Assembly (NCBI GenBank): GCA_022711405.1 | Contig: JAKLFC010000013.1 | Location: forward strand, 47,192-111,191 | Length of the DNA: 64,000 nt | Source: Bacteroidota bacterium | GTDB taxonomy: Bacteria; Bacteroidota; Bacteroidia; Bacteroidales; JAGONC01 | Direction of reading: 5' to 3' | In this document: one piece after another, positions 25,034-34,647 of the stretch | Numbering within the stretch: the stretch's first letter is position 1 | How the letters are laid out: each line of letters opens with the position of its first letter | Program-made: the position numbers and the translations under genes | The notes under the pieces: model-generated | Database searches by the model: none | The model's input: only the letters and a program-made list of their open reading frames with translations | Told to the model about the DNA's origin: nothing

Positions 25034-27601
25034 ATGATGAAAAGATCAACCCAAATGATTCTCCTTCTGTTTTTTATCCTGGCCAGTGGTATCTGTTTCA
25101 TGGTAATGAAGAAGGATGCAAATGGGCCTGCTCCATCGCGGATACAGGTTCCAAAGACATATCCGGGTGAATGGATGGCCTATCAGCGGTCGTATCCATA
25201 CGGAAGGATCAGCACCGGTGAGTACCTTCATGCCTTTGAACAGGCTGCACAGATGCAGGAAGCCGCGTCACGGAACCGATATGAATATGAATTGATGGGA
25301 CCTGTGAACATCGGAGGCCGGATCACGGATATAGCTGTCCATCCCGACGCACCCTTCACCTGGTACATTGGAGCCGCAACGGGAGGAATATTCAAAACAA
25401 CCAATGGCGGGGGATCATGGGATAATGTCTTCGAGGGCGCTCCTCTGATTTCCATCGGTGATCTGGAAATCGATCCTGCCGATATGAACACGATTTATGC
25501 AGGAACCGGAGAAGCGAATGCATCCAGTTTCAGCTTTCTGGGTAACGGTATCTATAAATCCACGGACGCAGGGCAGTCCTGGGAGCACCTGGGATTGGAC
25601 TACACAGCCTATATCGGCCGGATCGTGGTTGACTACAGCAATTCCAGCAATGTATTTGCAGCAGCCTGCGGTACACTTTTTACACCTGACGAGCACCGCG
25701 GGGTTTATCGAAGCCAGGATGGAGGTCAGACATGGGAGAAGGTTCTTTTTCTCACGGATTCCACCTCTGCCATTGACCTGGTGCAACATCCGGAAAATCC
25801 TGAGATCCTCTTTGCGGCCATGTGGGAGCGCATGCGCGGCCTGAATTACCGTACATCCTTCGGTATGAGCTCCGGCGTGTATAAATCAGAGAACGGAGGA
25901 GATACATGGGTAAAGATCACCGGCGGACTACCCACCGGTTATAATGTTGGCAGGATAGGGATCGATATCTCCAGGACAAATCCCGATGTCATGTACACCT
26001 TTTATGATATGGATAACGGTGAGGTCAGGGTTTACCGCTCCGATAACGGTGGAGCCTCATGGTACAGAACCAACGATGGAGACCTTCAGAATATGAACAG
26101 TAATTTTGGATGGTACTTCGGACAGATACGAGTAGATATTCACAATGAAGACGTTATCTATGTCTATGGAGTGGATGCCTACAGATCGCTTGATGGTGGC
26201 AATAGCTATAATCCTATGAGCAATTGGGTGTTGCACGTTGACCATCATGCCATGTACATGGATCCGAACATAAGTCTTTACCTGGAAGGCAATGACGGCG
26301 GACTCTATCAGAGCACGGATTACGCTGATTCGTGGACAAAGGTGAACAACCTGCCCATCACGCAGTTCTATGCCATTGAGGTGGATTACCTGCATCCCGA
26401 GCGTCTGTACGGGGGGACCCAGGACAACAACACGATCCGTACCTATACCGGTGAGCTGGATGACTGGGAAGCCCTGCTCGGCGGGGATGGATTTTACACA
26501 CTGGTCAATTATACGAACTCCAACATCATTTACGCTGAATACCAGTACGGACAGCTGTTCAGGTCGACAAACGGAGGAAATAATTTTACGTATATAGCCT
26601 CTTCCATGAGTGGCGACCGGACCAACTGGTCCTCTCCGCTTGTCATGGACCCGGAACAACCCGGCATTCTTTATTTTGGAACCTACCGTGTCTGGAAAAC
26701 GACCAACGGAGGGTCGCAATGGACTGTGGTCAGTTCAGACCTCACCGACGGTGATGATGGCAGCGGATTTCATACCGTGACGACACTTGCCATCTCTCCT
26801 TCGGATCCGGATATTGTCGTGGCCGGCACCGACGACGGACACGTCCATCTGTCGGTGGATGCAGGTTCTTCCTGGAATGAGATCTCGGAAGGTCTCCCCA
26901 AGCGATGGATCACGCGGGTGAAATGTGATCCTTTCTACCCCGATGTGATCTATGTTACCTTGTCGGGCTTTCGCTGGGATGAACCTTTACCGCATGTCTT
27001 CCGTTCAGGCGATCTTGGGCAGACCTGGGAAAATATCAGCGGCAACCTGCCGGAGCTCCCGGTCAATGCGATCGCAATCGATCCTGATGTGGAGGACCGG
27101 TATATCGTTGGCACGGATGCCGGGCTTTTCCTTACCGAGGATGGAGGGGTTTCGTGGTGGGGTGTTTCCGGCGGACTGGGGAATGTACCTGTGGTTGACC
27201 TGAAGATCCTGGATTATGACCGTACTCTTTACGTAGGCACGTATGGTCTTTCCATTTACAGGGTTGAGCTGGATAACCTCACCGTAGGGATCCAGGATAA
27301 GGAAACAGCCTCAGAAGGTGGTCTGCTGGTTGACGTTTTCCCGAATCCGGTCGTGGGTGAAGGTACGGCAATGATCCGTATTGGTATCACACTTGAAAAA
27401 GAGGCTTTTGTCTCAGCGTTGATCCTTGATGCACAGGGACGGATTGTCCGGTCGCTGGCGGAAGGGTACTGCAGGGCCGGAACACTGCATTGGGAATGGG
27501 ATGGAAGATCCCGTGGCGGAGAACATGTTCCTGCAGGGATGTATTTCCTGCATGTGGATGATGGTCTTCATCGGAATTTGACAAAGCTAATCTTACTGTA
27601 A
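25034..27601 (+). CDS. Secreted BNR/sortilin-like beta-propeller protein with C-terminal sorting domain
   Basis: The ATG at 25034 gives 855 residues with a hydrophobic signal sequence (about residues 5-25). The body is two large propeller halves built from Asp-box (BNR) repeats such as YKSTDAGQSW, YRSQDGGQTW, YKSENGGDTW, YRSDNGGASW, FRSTNGGNNF, WKTTNGGSQW and FRSGDLGQTW. This places it in the VPS10/sortilin or xyloglucanase-like propeller group; no catalytic residues can be assigned. The last 85 residues (VDVFPNPVVGEG to LTKLILL) form a FlgD-like/T9SS sorting domain with WEWDGRSRGGEHVPAGMYF. It probably acts at the cell surface; its substrate is unknown. Confidence 0.88.
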   Translation: MMKRSTQMILLLFFILASGICFMVMKKDANGPAPSRIQVPKTYPGEWMAYQRSYPYGRISTGEYLHAFEQAAQMQEAASRNRYEYELMGPVNIGGRITDIAVHPDAPFTWYIGAATGGIFKTTNGGGSWDNVFEGAPLISIGDLEIDPADMNTIYAGTGEANASSFSFLGNGIYKSTDAGQSWEHLGLDYTAYIGRIVVDYSNSSNVFAAACGTLFTPDEHRGVYRSQDGGQTWEKVLFLTDSTSAIDLVQHPENPEILFAAMWERMRGLNYRTSFGMSSGVYKSENGGDTWVKITGGLPTGYNVGRIGIDISRTNPDVMYTFYDMDNGEVRVYRSDNGGASWYRTNDGDLQNMNSNFGWYFGQIRVDIHNEDVIYVYGVDAYRSLDGGNSYNPMSNWVLHVDHHAMYMDPNISLYLEGNDGGLYQSTDYADSWTKVNNLPITQFYAIEVDYLHPERLYGGTQDNNTIRTYTGELDDWEALLGGDGFYTLVNYTNSNIIYAEYQYGQLFRSTNGGNNFTYIASSMSGDRTNWSSPLVMDPEQPGILYFGTYRVWKTTNGGSQWTVVSSDLTDGDDGSGFHTVTTLAISPSDPDIVVAGTDDGHVHLSVDAGSSWNEISEGLPKRWITRVKCDPFYPDVIYVTLSGFRWDEPLPHVFRSGDLGQTWENISGNLPELPVNAIAIDPDVEDRYIVGTDAGLFLTEDGGVSWWGVSGGLGNVPVVDLKILDYDRTLYVGTYGLSIYRVELDNLTVGIQDKETASEGGLLVDVFPNPVVGEGTAMIRIGITLEKEAFVSALILDAQGRIVRSLAEGYCRAGTLHWEWDGRSRGGEHVPAGMYFLHVDDGLHRNLTKLILL

Positions 27602-27621
27602 CCTCGTCTGATCCATACACG

Positions 27622-28325
27622 ATGAATATTATTGTGACCGGTGCAAGCCGTGGTGTTGGCCATGCACTTGTAAGGGAATTTGCAAAAGATCCTGCCCATC
27701 ATATCGTTGCGATTGCCAGGGATATCAGGGCACTGAACGATCTGCAGGGTGCTTGCCTGAATGATCAGGAGGATGCCCATGTGTACCCTGTAGGCTATGA
27801 CCTGACGGAGGCAGCCTTTCCGGGACGTCTGCTTAACGACATTGAGGCAACCATCGGAAAGGCTGACATCCTGATCAATAATGCGGGATTGCTCATACAA
27901 AAGCCATTTTCTGATGTTTCCCCGGAAGATATCGACCGGCTCCTTGACGTCAATTTTAAATCAGTCGTTCTGTTGATTCAGGCACTTCTTCCATACATGA
28001 ATCCCGGATCCCATATCGTCAACATTGGTAGTATGGGGGTGTTCAGGGTAGTGTCAAATTTACCGGAATGGCTCTTTACAGTGCGAGCAAGGGAGCGCTG
28101 GCCATCCTTACCGAGTGCCTGGCAGAGGAACTCAGGGACGCGGGCATTTCGGTCAACATGCTGGCGTTGGGCGCTGTGGATACACAGATGCTGCAGAAAG
28201 CATTTCCTGGCTATACGGCACCTGTATCGCCGGCTGAAATGGCCACCTTCATAGCCTCTTTTTCAAAGACTGGCCATCATTTTATGAATGGCAAGATCAT
28301 ACCGGTGTCGTTGTCAACTCCATGA
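27622..28325 (+). pseudogene. Short-chain dehydrogenase/reductase, frameshifted
   Basis: The first part (27622 to about 28034) encodes an SDR N-terminus with the dinucleotide-binding VTGASRGVGHAL (early Gly motif), DILINNAGLL and NFKSVVLLIQ. After IVNIGSMG the frame continues into unrelated residues to 28254. In the next frame, the expected catalytic YSASKGALAILTECLAEEL and C-terminus follow up to 28325. One extra G in the run of five G at 28035-28039 would restore a single 235-residue protein reading GSMGGVQGSVKFTGMALYSASK. So either the gene is broken or a base was lost in the assembly. Intact, it would be an NAD(P)-dependent oxidoreductase of unknown substrate. Confidence 0.88.
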
Positions 28326-28370
28326 GCAATTTTCCTGTTCATAAAACGCGGCGGTAATGGCTAAAAGAAG

Positions 28371-28378
28371 TACCTTTG
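28371..28378 (+). promoter_or_regulatory. Candidate -7 element of rseC
   Basis: TACCTTTG is an exact match to TAnnTTTG, 18 bp before the ATG of the RseC-family gene. Confidence 0.55.
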
Positions 28379-28396
28379 CAGAAACTATGAGCTGCC

Positions 28397-28822
28397 ATGA
28401 CCCAGGGAGGGGAAGCCATATTCCATCCGGGAATTATTGAGAAAACTGACAATCAGTCAGTTTATGTCAAGATACTTTCTTCTTCAGCCTGCTCATCCTG
28501 TACGGTAAAGGGAGCCTGTAACCTTGCTGAGTCCCAGGAAAAGGTGGTAGAGGTCAGAAAACAGCAGGGCAGGGAGTATCCGGTGGGAACGCCCGTTGAT
28601 GTTGTCATGAGCAGATCATCGGGCACGAAAGCGGTTTTGCTTGCATACCTGGTTCCCTTTGCCATCGTAGTCCTCTCCCTTATCCTTCTGACAGCCGCCG
28701 GCGCCGGCGAAGGGATCTCGGCTCTCGTTTCACTGGCCCTGCTGGTGCCTTATTATCTTCTTCTGTATCGCTTCCGCAACAAACTGAAAAAGGAGTTTGA
28801 GTTTACAATTCAATCCAAATAA
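28397..28822 (+). CDS. RseC/MucC-family (SoxR-reducing system) membrane protein
   Basis: This 141-residue protein has an N-terminal soluble part with the family's Cys cluster (SACSSCTVKGAC, about residues 31-42) and two membrane helices (about 75-98 and 101-120) with the FRNKLKKEF tail. RseC proteins are associated with Rnf/Rsx electron transport complexes, and in many Bacteroidota the gene sits directly before rnfB. Here two long secreted-protein genes intervene. It starts 18 bp after a good promoter word and ends 10 bp before the first T9SS paralogue, so the two are probably co-transcribed. The Cys cluster may bind a metal or Fe-S cluster, which is inference. Confidence 0.85.
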   Translation: MTQGGEAIFHPGIIEKTDNQSVYVKILSSSACSSCTVKGACNLAESQEKVVEVRKQQGREYPVGTPVDVVMSRSSGTKAVLLAYLVPFAIVVLSLILLTAAGAGEGISALVSLALLVPYYLLLYRFRNKLKKEFEFTIQSK

Positions 28823-28832
28823 TCCCTTCGTC

Positions 28833-31187
28833 ATGAAAAAGATCATCTACGCTCTGGTACTTCCCTTCATTTTCCTTTCAGCGACAACCGCTCAGGAAGA
28901 AACCATGTCACCTTCCAGGATATCCGGAGCTGCCTATTTTGATGTAACGCCGCGCCTGACCGACATGCCTGTCGTGCTGCCCGGCGAACGCGACCGGTCA
29001 TGGAAGGATGGCCTGGTGGAAAGCAATTATATAAAGGAAGTTGAAATGCCTGAACAGAATGGACTTCCGGAAGATTTCACTGATCCGGTCCTCCAGAAAT
29101 ACCGTGGCAACAGATCGACACGTGGCCCGATACTGAACTTTGAAGGTGTCGGAAATGTCAACAATGTATATCCTCCGGACACCGAAGGGGACGTGGGGCC
29201 AAATCACTACTTCCAGATGGTCAATCTCTCCTTTGCCATTTATACCAAAGATGGTGTACTGATGTACGGACCTGTTGACAACAGCACATTATGGGATGGC
29301 TTCATCGGTTCGTGGACAGGAACCAACGACGGCGATCCGGTCGTACTGTACGACCACCTGGCCGACCGCTGGCTGGCCAGCCAGTTTGCAGTAAATACCT
29401 CCGACGGGACGTACTGGCAGCTGATTGCGATCAGTACAACTCCCGACCCGATGGGATCGTGGTACAGGTATGCGTATGAGTTCGATGACATGAACGATTA
29501 CCCAAAGATCAGTGTCTGGCCTGATGGATATTATGCTACGTTCCGGATGTTTGGAACCAATGTCAGGGGTGGTGCTGCCGCCTTTGAAAGGGATAAGATG
29601 CTGGCAGGCGATCCCTCTGCCCAGATGGTATATTTTGACATGCCATCCAATACGCTTGAAGTCCTTCCTGCCGATGTGGACGGCCCCGTGCCTCCGGAGG
29701 ATTCACCCTGTTACTTTGTCAACATGAACATGCAGGTGCAGAAACTAAAGGTATATGCATTCAATGTCAACTGGCAAACTCCTTCCAGCTCATCGATCTC
29801 CCTGCAGGTACTGCTCACCGTCGACCCATTTTCCTATAACCTGGATGGGATCACGCAGCCTGGCACCAGCCAGAAACTCGATGAAATGATCGACCGGCTG
29901 ATGTACCGCCTTCAGTACCGGAATTTTGGAGATTATGAGGCCATGGTGACCAATCATACGGTCAATGTGAGCGGTCATGCCGGGATTCGCTGGTATGAGC
30001 TGAGAAGGGAAGGTGGTGGCTGGTACGTCTACCAGCAGGGAACCTATTCACCGGATACCGAGAACCGCTGGATGGGAAGCATTGCCATGAACGGCAATGG
30101 TGAGATGGCCCTCGGATTTTCGGTCTCCAGCTCCACGACATACCCTTCCATTCGGTACACGGGCCGAACGGCAGATGCGCCTCTGGGTGAGATGAACATT
30201 GAAGAATTCGAAGTAGTGGCCGGGACCTCTGCCCAGAGTGGCGTCAACCGCTGGGGTGATTACAGCATGATGGCCGTTGATCCTGCTGATGATGTAACGT
30301 TCTGGTATACACAGGAATATATGAAAGGAGCCTGGAGAACCCGCATCAACTCATTTGATTTTGGACCCCTGCTTCCTCCTGTCGCCCTTGCCGGAAATGA
30401 TACCGTCCTCTGTGAAAACAAACCGTTTATGACTCAGGGAGCCGCCAGGCATACCGCCAGCGTTTTATGGTCCTCATCGGGCAATGGTAATTTTATTCCA
30501 ACCCCTCCAACCAGCCTGTCGGTGATTTATCTGAGAAGTAATCAGGATATTGCCAACGGATCGGTCACCCTGACCCTCACCGCCAATGGTTACGGGGAAG
30601 GATGGCAGGATACGGATGAAATGGTACTGTTCCTGCAGAAACTACCTGCAGCATTCGCAGGAAACGATACTCTTATCTGCGTGAACCATATCCTCACCCT
30701 GTCAGGCGAGGCTGACTATTGCAGCGCAGTGGAATGGACGACCAACGGCGACGGAACCTTCGACAATCCAACCCTTCTGAATGCCACCTATACCCCCGGA
30801 CCCCAGGATATTATGAATCTCTCGGTCAAGCTAACCCTGACCGCATTAAGCATGGATCCATGCGATGAAGACGATTCCGACCAGATGAAAGTCACACTGG
30901 ACCCCTGTACCGGGATAGAAGATCCTGAAAGCCAGGCGATTGCCCTTCAAATCGTTCCCAATCCGGGTACAGGACTCTTTGATGTTTTCGTGAAAGGTTC
31001 CAGGGAACAGGTCTTTGATCTGCAGGTCCTCGACGGCAGTGGCCAGGTCATTTTTACACAGCGGGGAATCATCGCATCGGATGATCTTCTGAAAAAACTC
31101 AACCTCACGTATCATCCCAGGGGAGTTTATTTTGTCAAAGTACAAACCGGACACCGGACACAGGTTGAGAAACTGATCCTTAACTGA
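28833..31187 (+). CDS. T9SS-secreted protein, first of a tandem pair
   Basis: The ATG at 28833 gives 784 residues: signal peptide (about 1-20), a conserved N-terminal block with MPVVLPGERDRSWKD, and a large beta-rich domain marked by NVNNVYPPDTEGDVGPNHYF and DGDPVVLYDHLADRWLASQF (possibly a propeller). Two PKD-like domains follow, each opening AGNDTxxC (about 525-610 and 615-700). A T9SS type A sorting domain ends the protein (IVPNPGTGLFDVFV to VEKLILN). It has the same length as the following gene and aligns with it from end to end. The function is unknown. I do not recognise catalytic residues. Confidence 0.82.
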   Translation: MKKIIYALVLPFIFLSATTAQEETMSPSRISGAAYFDVTPRLTDMPVVLPGERDRSWKDGLVESNYIKEVEMPEQNGLPEDFTDPVLQKYRGNRSTRGPILNFEGVGNVNNVYPPDTEGDVGPNHYFQMVNLSFAIYTKDGVLMYGPVDNSTLWDGFIGSWTGTNDGDPVVLYDHLADRWLASQFAVNTSDGTYWQLIAISTTPDPMGSWYRYAYEFDDMNDYPKISVWPDGYYATFRMFGTNVRGGAAAFERDKMLAGDPSAQMVYFDMPSNTLEVLPADVDGPVPPEDSPCYFVNMNMQVQKLKVYAFNVNWQTPSSSSISLQVLLTVDPFSYNLDGITQPGTSQKLDEMIDRLMYRLQYRNFGDYEAMVTNHTVNVSGHAGIRWYELRREGGGWYVYQQGTYSPDTENRWMGSIAMNGNGEMALGFSVSSSTTYPSIRYTGRTADAPLGEMNIEEFEVVAGTSAQSGVNRWGDYSMMAVDPADDVTFWYTQEYMKGAWRTRINSFDFGPLLPPVALAGNDTVLCENKPFMTQGAARHTASVLWSSSGNGNFIPTPPTSLSVIYLRSNQDIANGSVTLTLTANGYGEGWQDTDEMVLFLQKLPAAFAGNDTLICVNHILTLSGEADYCSAVEWTTNGDGTFDNPTLLNATYTPGPQDIMNLSVKLTLTALSMDPCDEDDSDQMKVTLDPCTGIEDPESQAIALQIVPNPGTGLFDVFVKGSREQVFDLQVLDGSGQVIFTQRGIIASDDLLKKLNLTYHPRGVYFVKVQTGHRTQVEKLILN

Positions 31188-31232
31188 TCAAGGTGAATCA
31201 ATAGCAAACGTTTAAATCCATAATCCCGACGA

Positions 31233-33587
31233 ATGAAAAAAGTTCTATTTCTGCTGGTTATATGTTTCTTCTTTGGACTGAATGCTTTTTCTCAGGAAAA
31301 GTCCATCGGGCCGGTCAGGATCAGCAAAGCTACCTATTGTGATAAGACGCCACCCCTGCGCGACATGCCCGTTGTACTTCCCGGAGAGCGGATCAGGAGC
31401 TGGAAAGATGATGCCATTGGTAATCCATCCCTGGAAAGGACCTTCAGCGAAGAACAGAAAGCAGTGTTCGATCAGGCTGTCGATCCCGTGGTACAATCAC
31501 GTATGGGGGAACGAAGCCAGAGGGGACCGGTACAGAACTTCAAGGGAATAGGTAATGTGAATAATGTCTATCCACCGGATACGGATGGGGAGGTGGGCCC
31601 TGATCACTTTTTCCAGATGATCAATCTTTCCTTTGCCATCTGGGATAAAAATGGTAACAAGCTTTACGGGCCTGTGGACAACAGCACGCTGTGGTTCGGT
31701 TTCATCGGCCCCTGGACAGGCACCAACGACGGGGATCCCGTCATCCTGTACGATCATATGGCTGACCGCTGGATCGCCTCACAGTTTGCCATCCATTCAT
31801 CAGACGGTTCCTACTGGGAACTTGTGGCCGTTTCGGCCACCGGCGACCCTCTGGGAGAATATTACCGGTACGCATTTGAGTTTCCAGTCTTCAACGATTA
31901 TCCCAAACTAAGCGTCTGGCCGGATGGATATTATGCAACCTTCAATATGTTCGGAGGCAATACCAGGGGAGCAGTCGCTTCTTTTGAACGTGAAAAGATG
32001 CTTGTTGGCGATCCTGATGCACAGATGGTTTACTTCGATATGTGGGGGACATTCAGTTTGCTTCCTGCGGATGTGGACGGACCGGAACCTCCGGCGGGCT
32101 CACCCAACTATGTGGTGCACAGGAGGGTGTGGGATGACCAGCACCTGGAGGTCTACGCTTTTGAGGTGGACTGGGAAGATCCTTCGAACTCTTCCATCAC
32201 CCTTATCGCTGATCTTGCCACAGAACCCTATAATGCCAATGTGGATGGCATCGCTCAGCCCAATACCAATGTCAGGCTCGATGACCTGGCCGTAATGCTC
32301 ATGTACAGACTGCAATACAGGAATTTCAATGAGTATGAGGTACTGCTGACCAACCATACGGTCAGGGTGAACAATCACGCTGCCGTCCGCTGGTATGAGC
32401 TCCGGAAAACAGAAGGGGACTGGTACATATATCAGGAGGGAACCTACGCACCCGATGACGAAAGTCGTTGGATGGGAAGCATTGCCATGAACGGGCTGGG
32501 GGAGATTGCCCTCGGATATACAGTTTCGAGCTCAAATACAGCTCCGTCCGTCAGGTTTACGGGCAGATCGGCAGATGCGCCCTTAGGGGAGATGAATTAT
32601 GCCGAGATGGAACTGATCCCGGGATCCGGATCCCAGACGGTGCTTGACAGGTGGGGTGATTACAGCTGCATGACCGTGGATCCGGTGGACGATTACACGT
32701 TCTGGTACACACAGGAATACATGCAGGGAGGCTGGGCCACGCGCATCGGTTCCTTTGATTTCGGCCCGGTACTGCCCCCGCAGATCTTTGCCGCACCGGA
32801 CACGATGATCTGTGAGGACACGCCCTTTCTGGCCACCGCCAGTGGCATCTATGTAAAATCTGTTCTCTGGACGACGACCGGAGATGGTGTCTTCCTGCCA
32901 ACCCCGCCCATCAGCATGGAGCAGGGATACCTCCGCGGCCCGGATGATATCTCCAACGGAGGATTTACTCTTGTGGTCACAGCAACCGGTTTTGAACCTG
33001 GTCTTGCGGACCAGGACAGCATGATTGTCGCCATCGGACACTGGCCTTCGGTCAATGCCGGTCCTGATACGACCATTTGCTATAATTCATCCATCACTCT
33101 TGACGGGCAGGTTACCAATGCTGCGGGCATTCTATGGTCGACGGCCGGTGATGGCACCTTTGATGACCCGACCATCCTGGAGGCAACGTATACCCCGGGA
33201 GGATACGATCTTACCAACGAGTCGGTCAGGCTCACCCTGACAGGCTATGCCTTAGATCCCTGTGAAGATCCCAGGACGGATAAGATCAAGATCAAATTTG
33301 ATCCGTGCACAGGTATCGCTGATAATCCTGATCCTGATTTCCAGATCCGGATCATGCCGAATCCCGCTTCATCTTCTTTCCATGTCGTTGTTACAGGATT
33401 AAGCACCCAGACCTACGATATCAGCCTGCTCAACCAGGTTGGAGAAAAGATATTCACCAAAAGAAGTGCTGCTGGATCAGGAACGGTGGATGAGCAGTTC
33501 ATCATGGATTATCAGCCTAAAGGGCTATATTTCATAGAGGTACGTTCGGGTAACCTCCTTCGGACCGAGAAGGTGATCGTACAATAG
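31233..33587 (+). CDS. T9SS-secreted protein, second of a tandem pair
   Basis: This 784-residue protein is a paralogue of the preceding gene product, with the same signal peptide, N-terminal block (MPVVLPGERIRSWKDD), NVNNVYPPDTDGEVGPDHFF, DGDPVILYDHMADRWIASQF, two PKD-like AGPDTxIC units and a T9SS sorting domain ending LRTEKVIVQ. It starts 45 bp after its partner. The two differ mostly in the middle and in the PKD loops, so the duplication is not recent. Because it stands directly before rnfB, with 137 bp that hold a promoter, it is probably the last gene of the rseC transcript. The function is unknown. Confidence 0.82.
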   Translation: MKKVLFLLVICFFFGLNAFSQEKSIGPVRISKATYCDKTPPLRDMPVVLPGERIRSWKDDAIGNPSLERTFSEEQKAVFDQAVDPVVQSRMGERSQRGPVQNFKGIGNVNNVYPPDTDGEVGPDHFFQMINLSFAIWDKNGNKLYGPVDNSTLWFGFIGPWTGTNDGDPVILYDHMADRWIASQFAIHSSDGSYWELVAVSATGDPLGEYYRYAFEFPVFNDYPKLSVWPDGYYATFNMFGGNTRGAVASFEREKMLVGDPDAQMVYFDMWGTFSLLPADVDGPEPPAGSPNYVVHRRVWDDQHLEVYAFEVDWEDPSNSSITLIADLATEPYNANVDGIAQPNTNVRLDDLAVMLMYRLQYRNFNEYEVLLTNHTVRVNNHAAVRWYELRKTEGDWYIYQEGTYAPDDESRWMGSIAMNGLGEIALGYTVSSSNTAPSVRFTGRSADAPLGEMNYAEMELIPGSGSQTVLDRWGDYSCMTVDPVDDYTFWYTQEYMQGGWATRIGSFDFGPVLPPQIFAAPDTMICEDTPFLATASGIYVKSVLWTTTGDGVFLPTPPISMEQGYLRGPDDISNGGFTLVVTATGFEPGLADQDSMIVAIGHWPSVNAGPDTTICYNSSITLDGQVTNAAGILWSTAGDGTFDDPTILEATYTPGGYDLTNESVRLTLTGYALDPCEDPRTDKIKIKFDPCTGIADNPDPDFQIRIMPNPASSSFHVVVTGLSTQTYDISLLNQVGEKIFTKRSAAGSGTVDEQFIMDYQPKGLYFIEVRSGNLLRTEKVIVQ

Positions 33588-33657
33588 TCATTGCTTTTCT
33601 ACTGCCTGCATTGTTAAAAAAATAACAGGCAAATCATTCGTCTTTGGTAAATGTTGC

Positions 33658-33665
33658 TACATTTG
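33658..33665 (+). promoter_or_regulatory. Candidate -7 element of the rnf operon
   Basis: TACATTTG matches TAnnTTTG exactly, 59 bp before the rnfB start codon. It suggests the rnf genes have their own promoter separate from rseC. A TTTG at 33643-33646 is too close to be the -33 box. Confidence 0.55.
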
Positions 33666-33724
33666 CATCACTTGATGATTCAATCCTGATAAAGTAATTT
33701 TAATCTTTTGAAAGGAGAACAGTA

Positions 33725-34597
33725 GTGGACAATGTGATGATCTATGCTGTCATATCCCTTTGTGCGATCGGGATCATTTCTGCAGTGATTCTTTATTTTG
33801 TGGCCCAGAAGTTCAAGGTGATCGAGGACCCCCGGATTGACGAGGTGAACGAGGTTTTACCCGGGGCCAACTGCGGCGGGTGCGGATTTGCCGGCTGCCG
33901 GAATTTTGCCGAAAGCACTGTAAAGGCTGGCAATTTGGAAGGATTCTTCTGCCCGGTGGGTGGTAATACGACCATGGCTCAGGTAGCGGCCATCCTGGGA
34001 TTGCAGGCCGTTGAGAAAGCACCCATGGTAGCGGTTGTCCGCTGCAGTGGATCGCGGGCCAACGCCCCTTCCAAATACCGTTTTGATGGCCCGGCCACCT
34101 GTTTTTTTGCCCATCAGCTATTTTCCGGTGAAAGCGGCTGTCCCTATGGCTGCCTGGGATTGGGCGACTGCGTGGCAGCCTGCAAGTTTGATGCGATGTA
34201 CATGGATCCCGAGACAGGGCTTCCGGTGATCATTGAGGAAAACTGCACTGCCTGCGGAGCGTGTGTGACAGCCTGCCCCCGCAGTATCATTGAACTCCGG
34301 AATAAGGGGCCCAAGGGAAAACGAATTTTTGTGAGCTGCGTCAATAAGGAAAAGGGTGCCATCGCCCGGAAGAATTGCGCCGTGGCATGCATCGGATGCG
34401 GCAAATGCGTGAAGGTTTGCCCCCACGATGCCATCACCATGGAAAACAACCTGGCCTATATCGATTTTGCCAAATGCAAGCTCTGCCGGAAATGTGTACC
34501 CGAATGTCCCACCAATGCCATCCTCGAGATCAACTTTCCGCTGAAAAAGGAAAAGGTCGCTGGTGCAGAATCAAAACCGGAGGCGGTAGAGGTCTGA
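33725..34597 (+). CDS. rnfB: Rnf electron transport complex subunit B
   Basis: This 290-residue protein has one N-terminal membrane helix (about residues 4-25), an RnfB-type Fe-S motif CGGCGFAGC followed later by FFCPVGG, and at least three ferredoxin-type clusters (CTACGACVTACP, CIGCGKCVKVCP and CKLCRKCVPECP). It accepts electrons from reduced ferredoxin for the complex. The start is GTG at 33725, chosen because AAAGGAG (33711-33717) is spaced 7 bp upstream; the next ATG (33737) is less well placed. First gene of the rnfBCDGEA set. Confidence 0.96.
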   Translation: MDNVMIYAVISLCAIGIISAVILYFVAQKFKVIEDPRIDEVNEVLPGANCGGCGFAGCRNFAESTVKAGNLEGFFCPVGGNTTMAQVAAILGLQAVEKAPMVAVVRCSGSRANAPSKYRFDGPATCFFAHQLFSGESGCPYGCLGLGDCVAACKFDAMYMDPETGLPVIIEENCTACGACVTACPRSIIELRNKGPKGKRIFVSCVNKEKGAIARKNCAVACIGCGKCVKVCPHDAITMENNLAYIDFAKCKLCRKCVPECPTNAILEINFPLKKEKVAGAESKPEAVEV

Positions 34598-34647
34598 TGG
34601 TATGTGTCAAGTTACTATAATATCTGATTATAATCACAGGAGGATCC

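Noticed and set aside
28068..28325. Separate small gene with SDR C-terminus
   Set aside because: It is the out-of-frame end of the frameshifted dehydrogenase, not an independent gene.
33604..33629. Hairpin between the second T9SS gene and rnfB
   Set aside because: Interrupted stem with an A-rich loop and no T-run; not convincing as a terminator.
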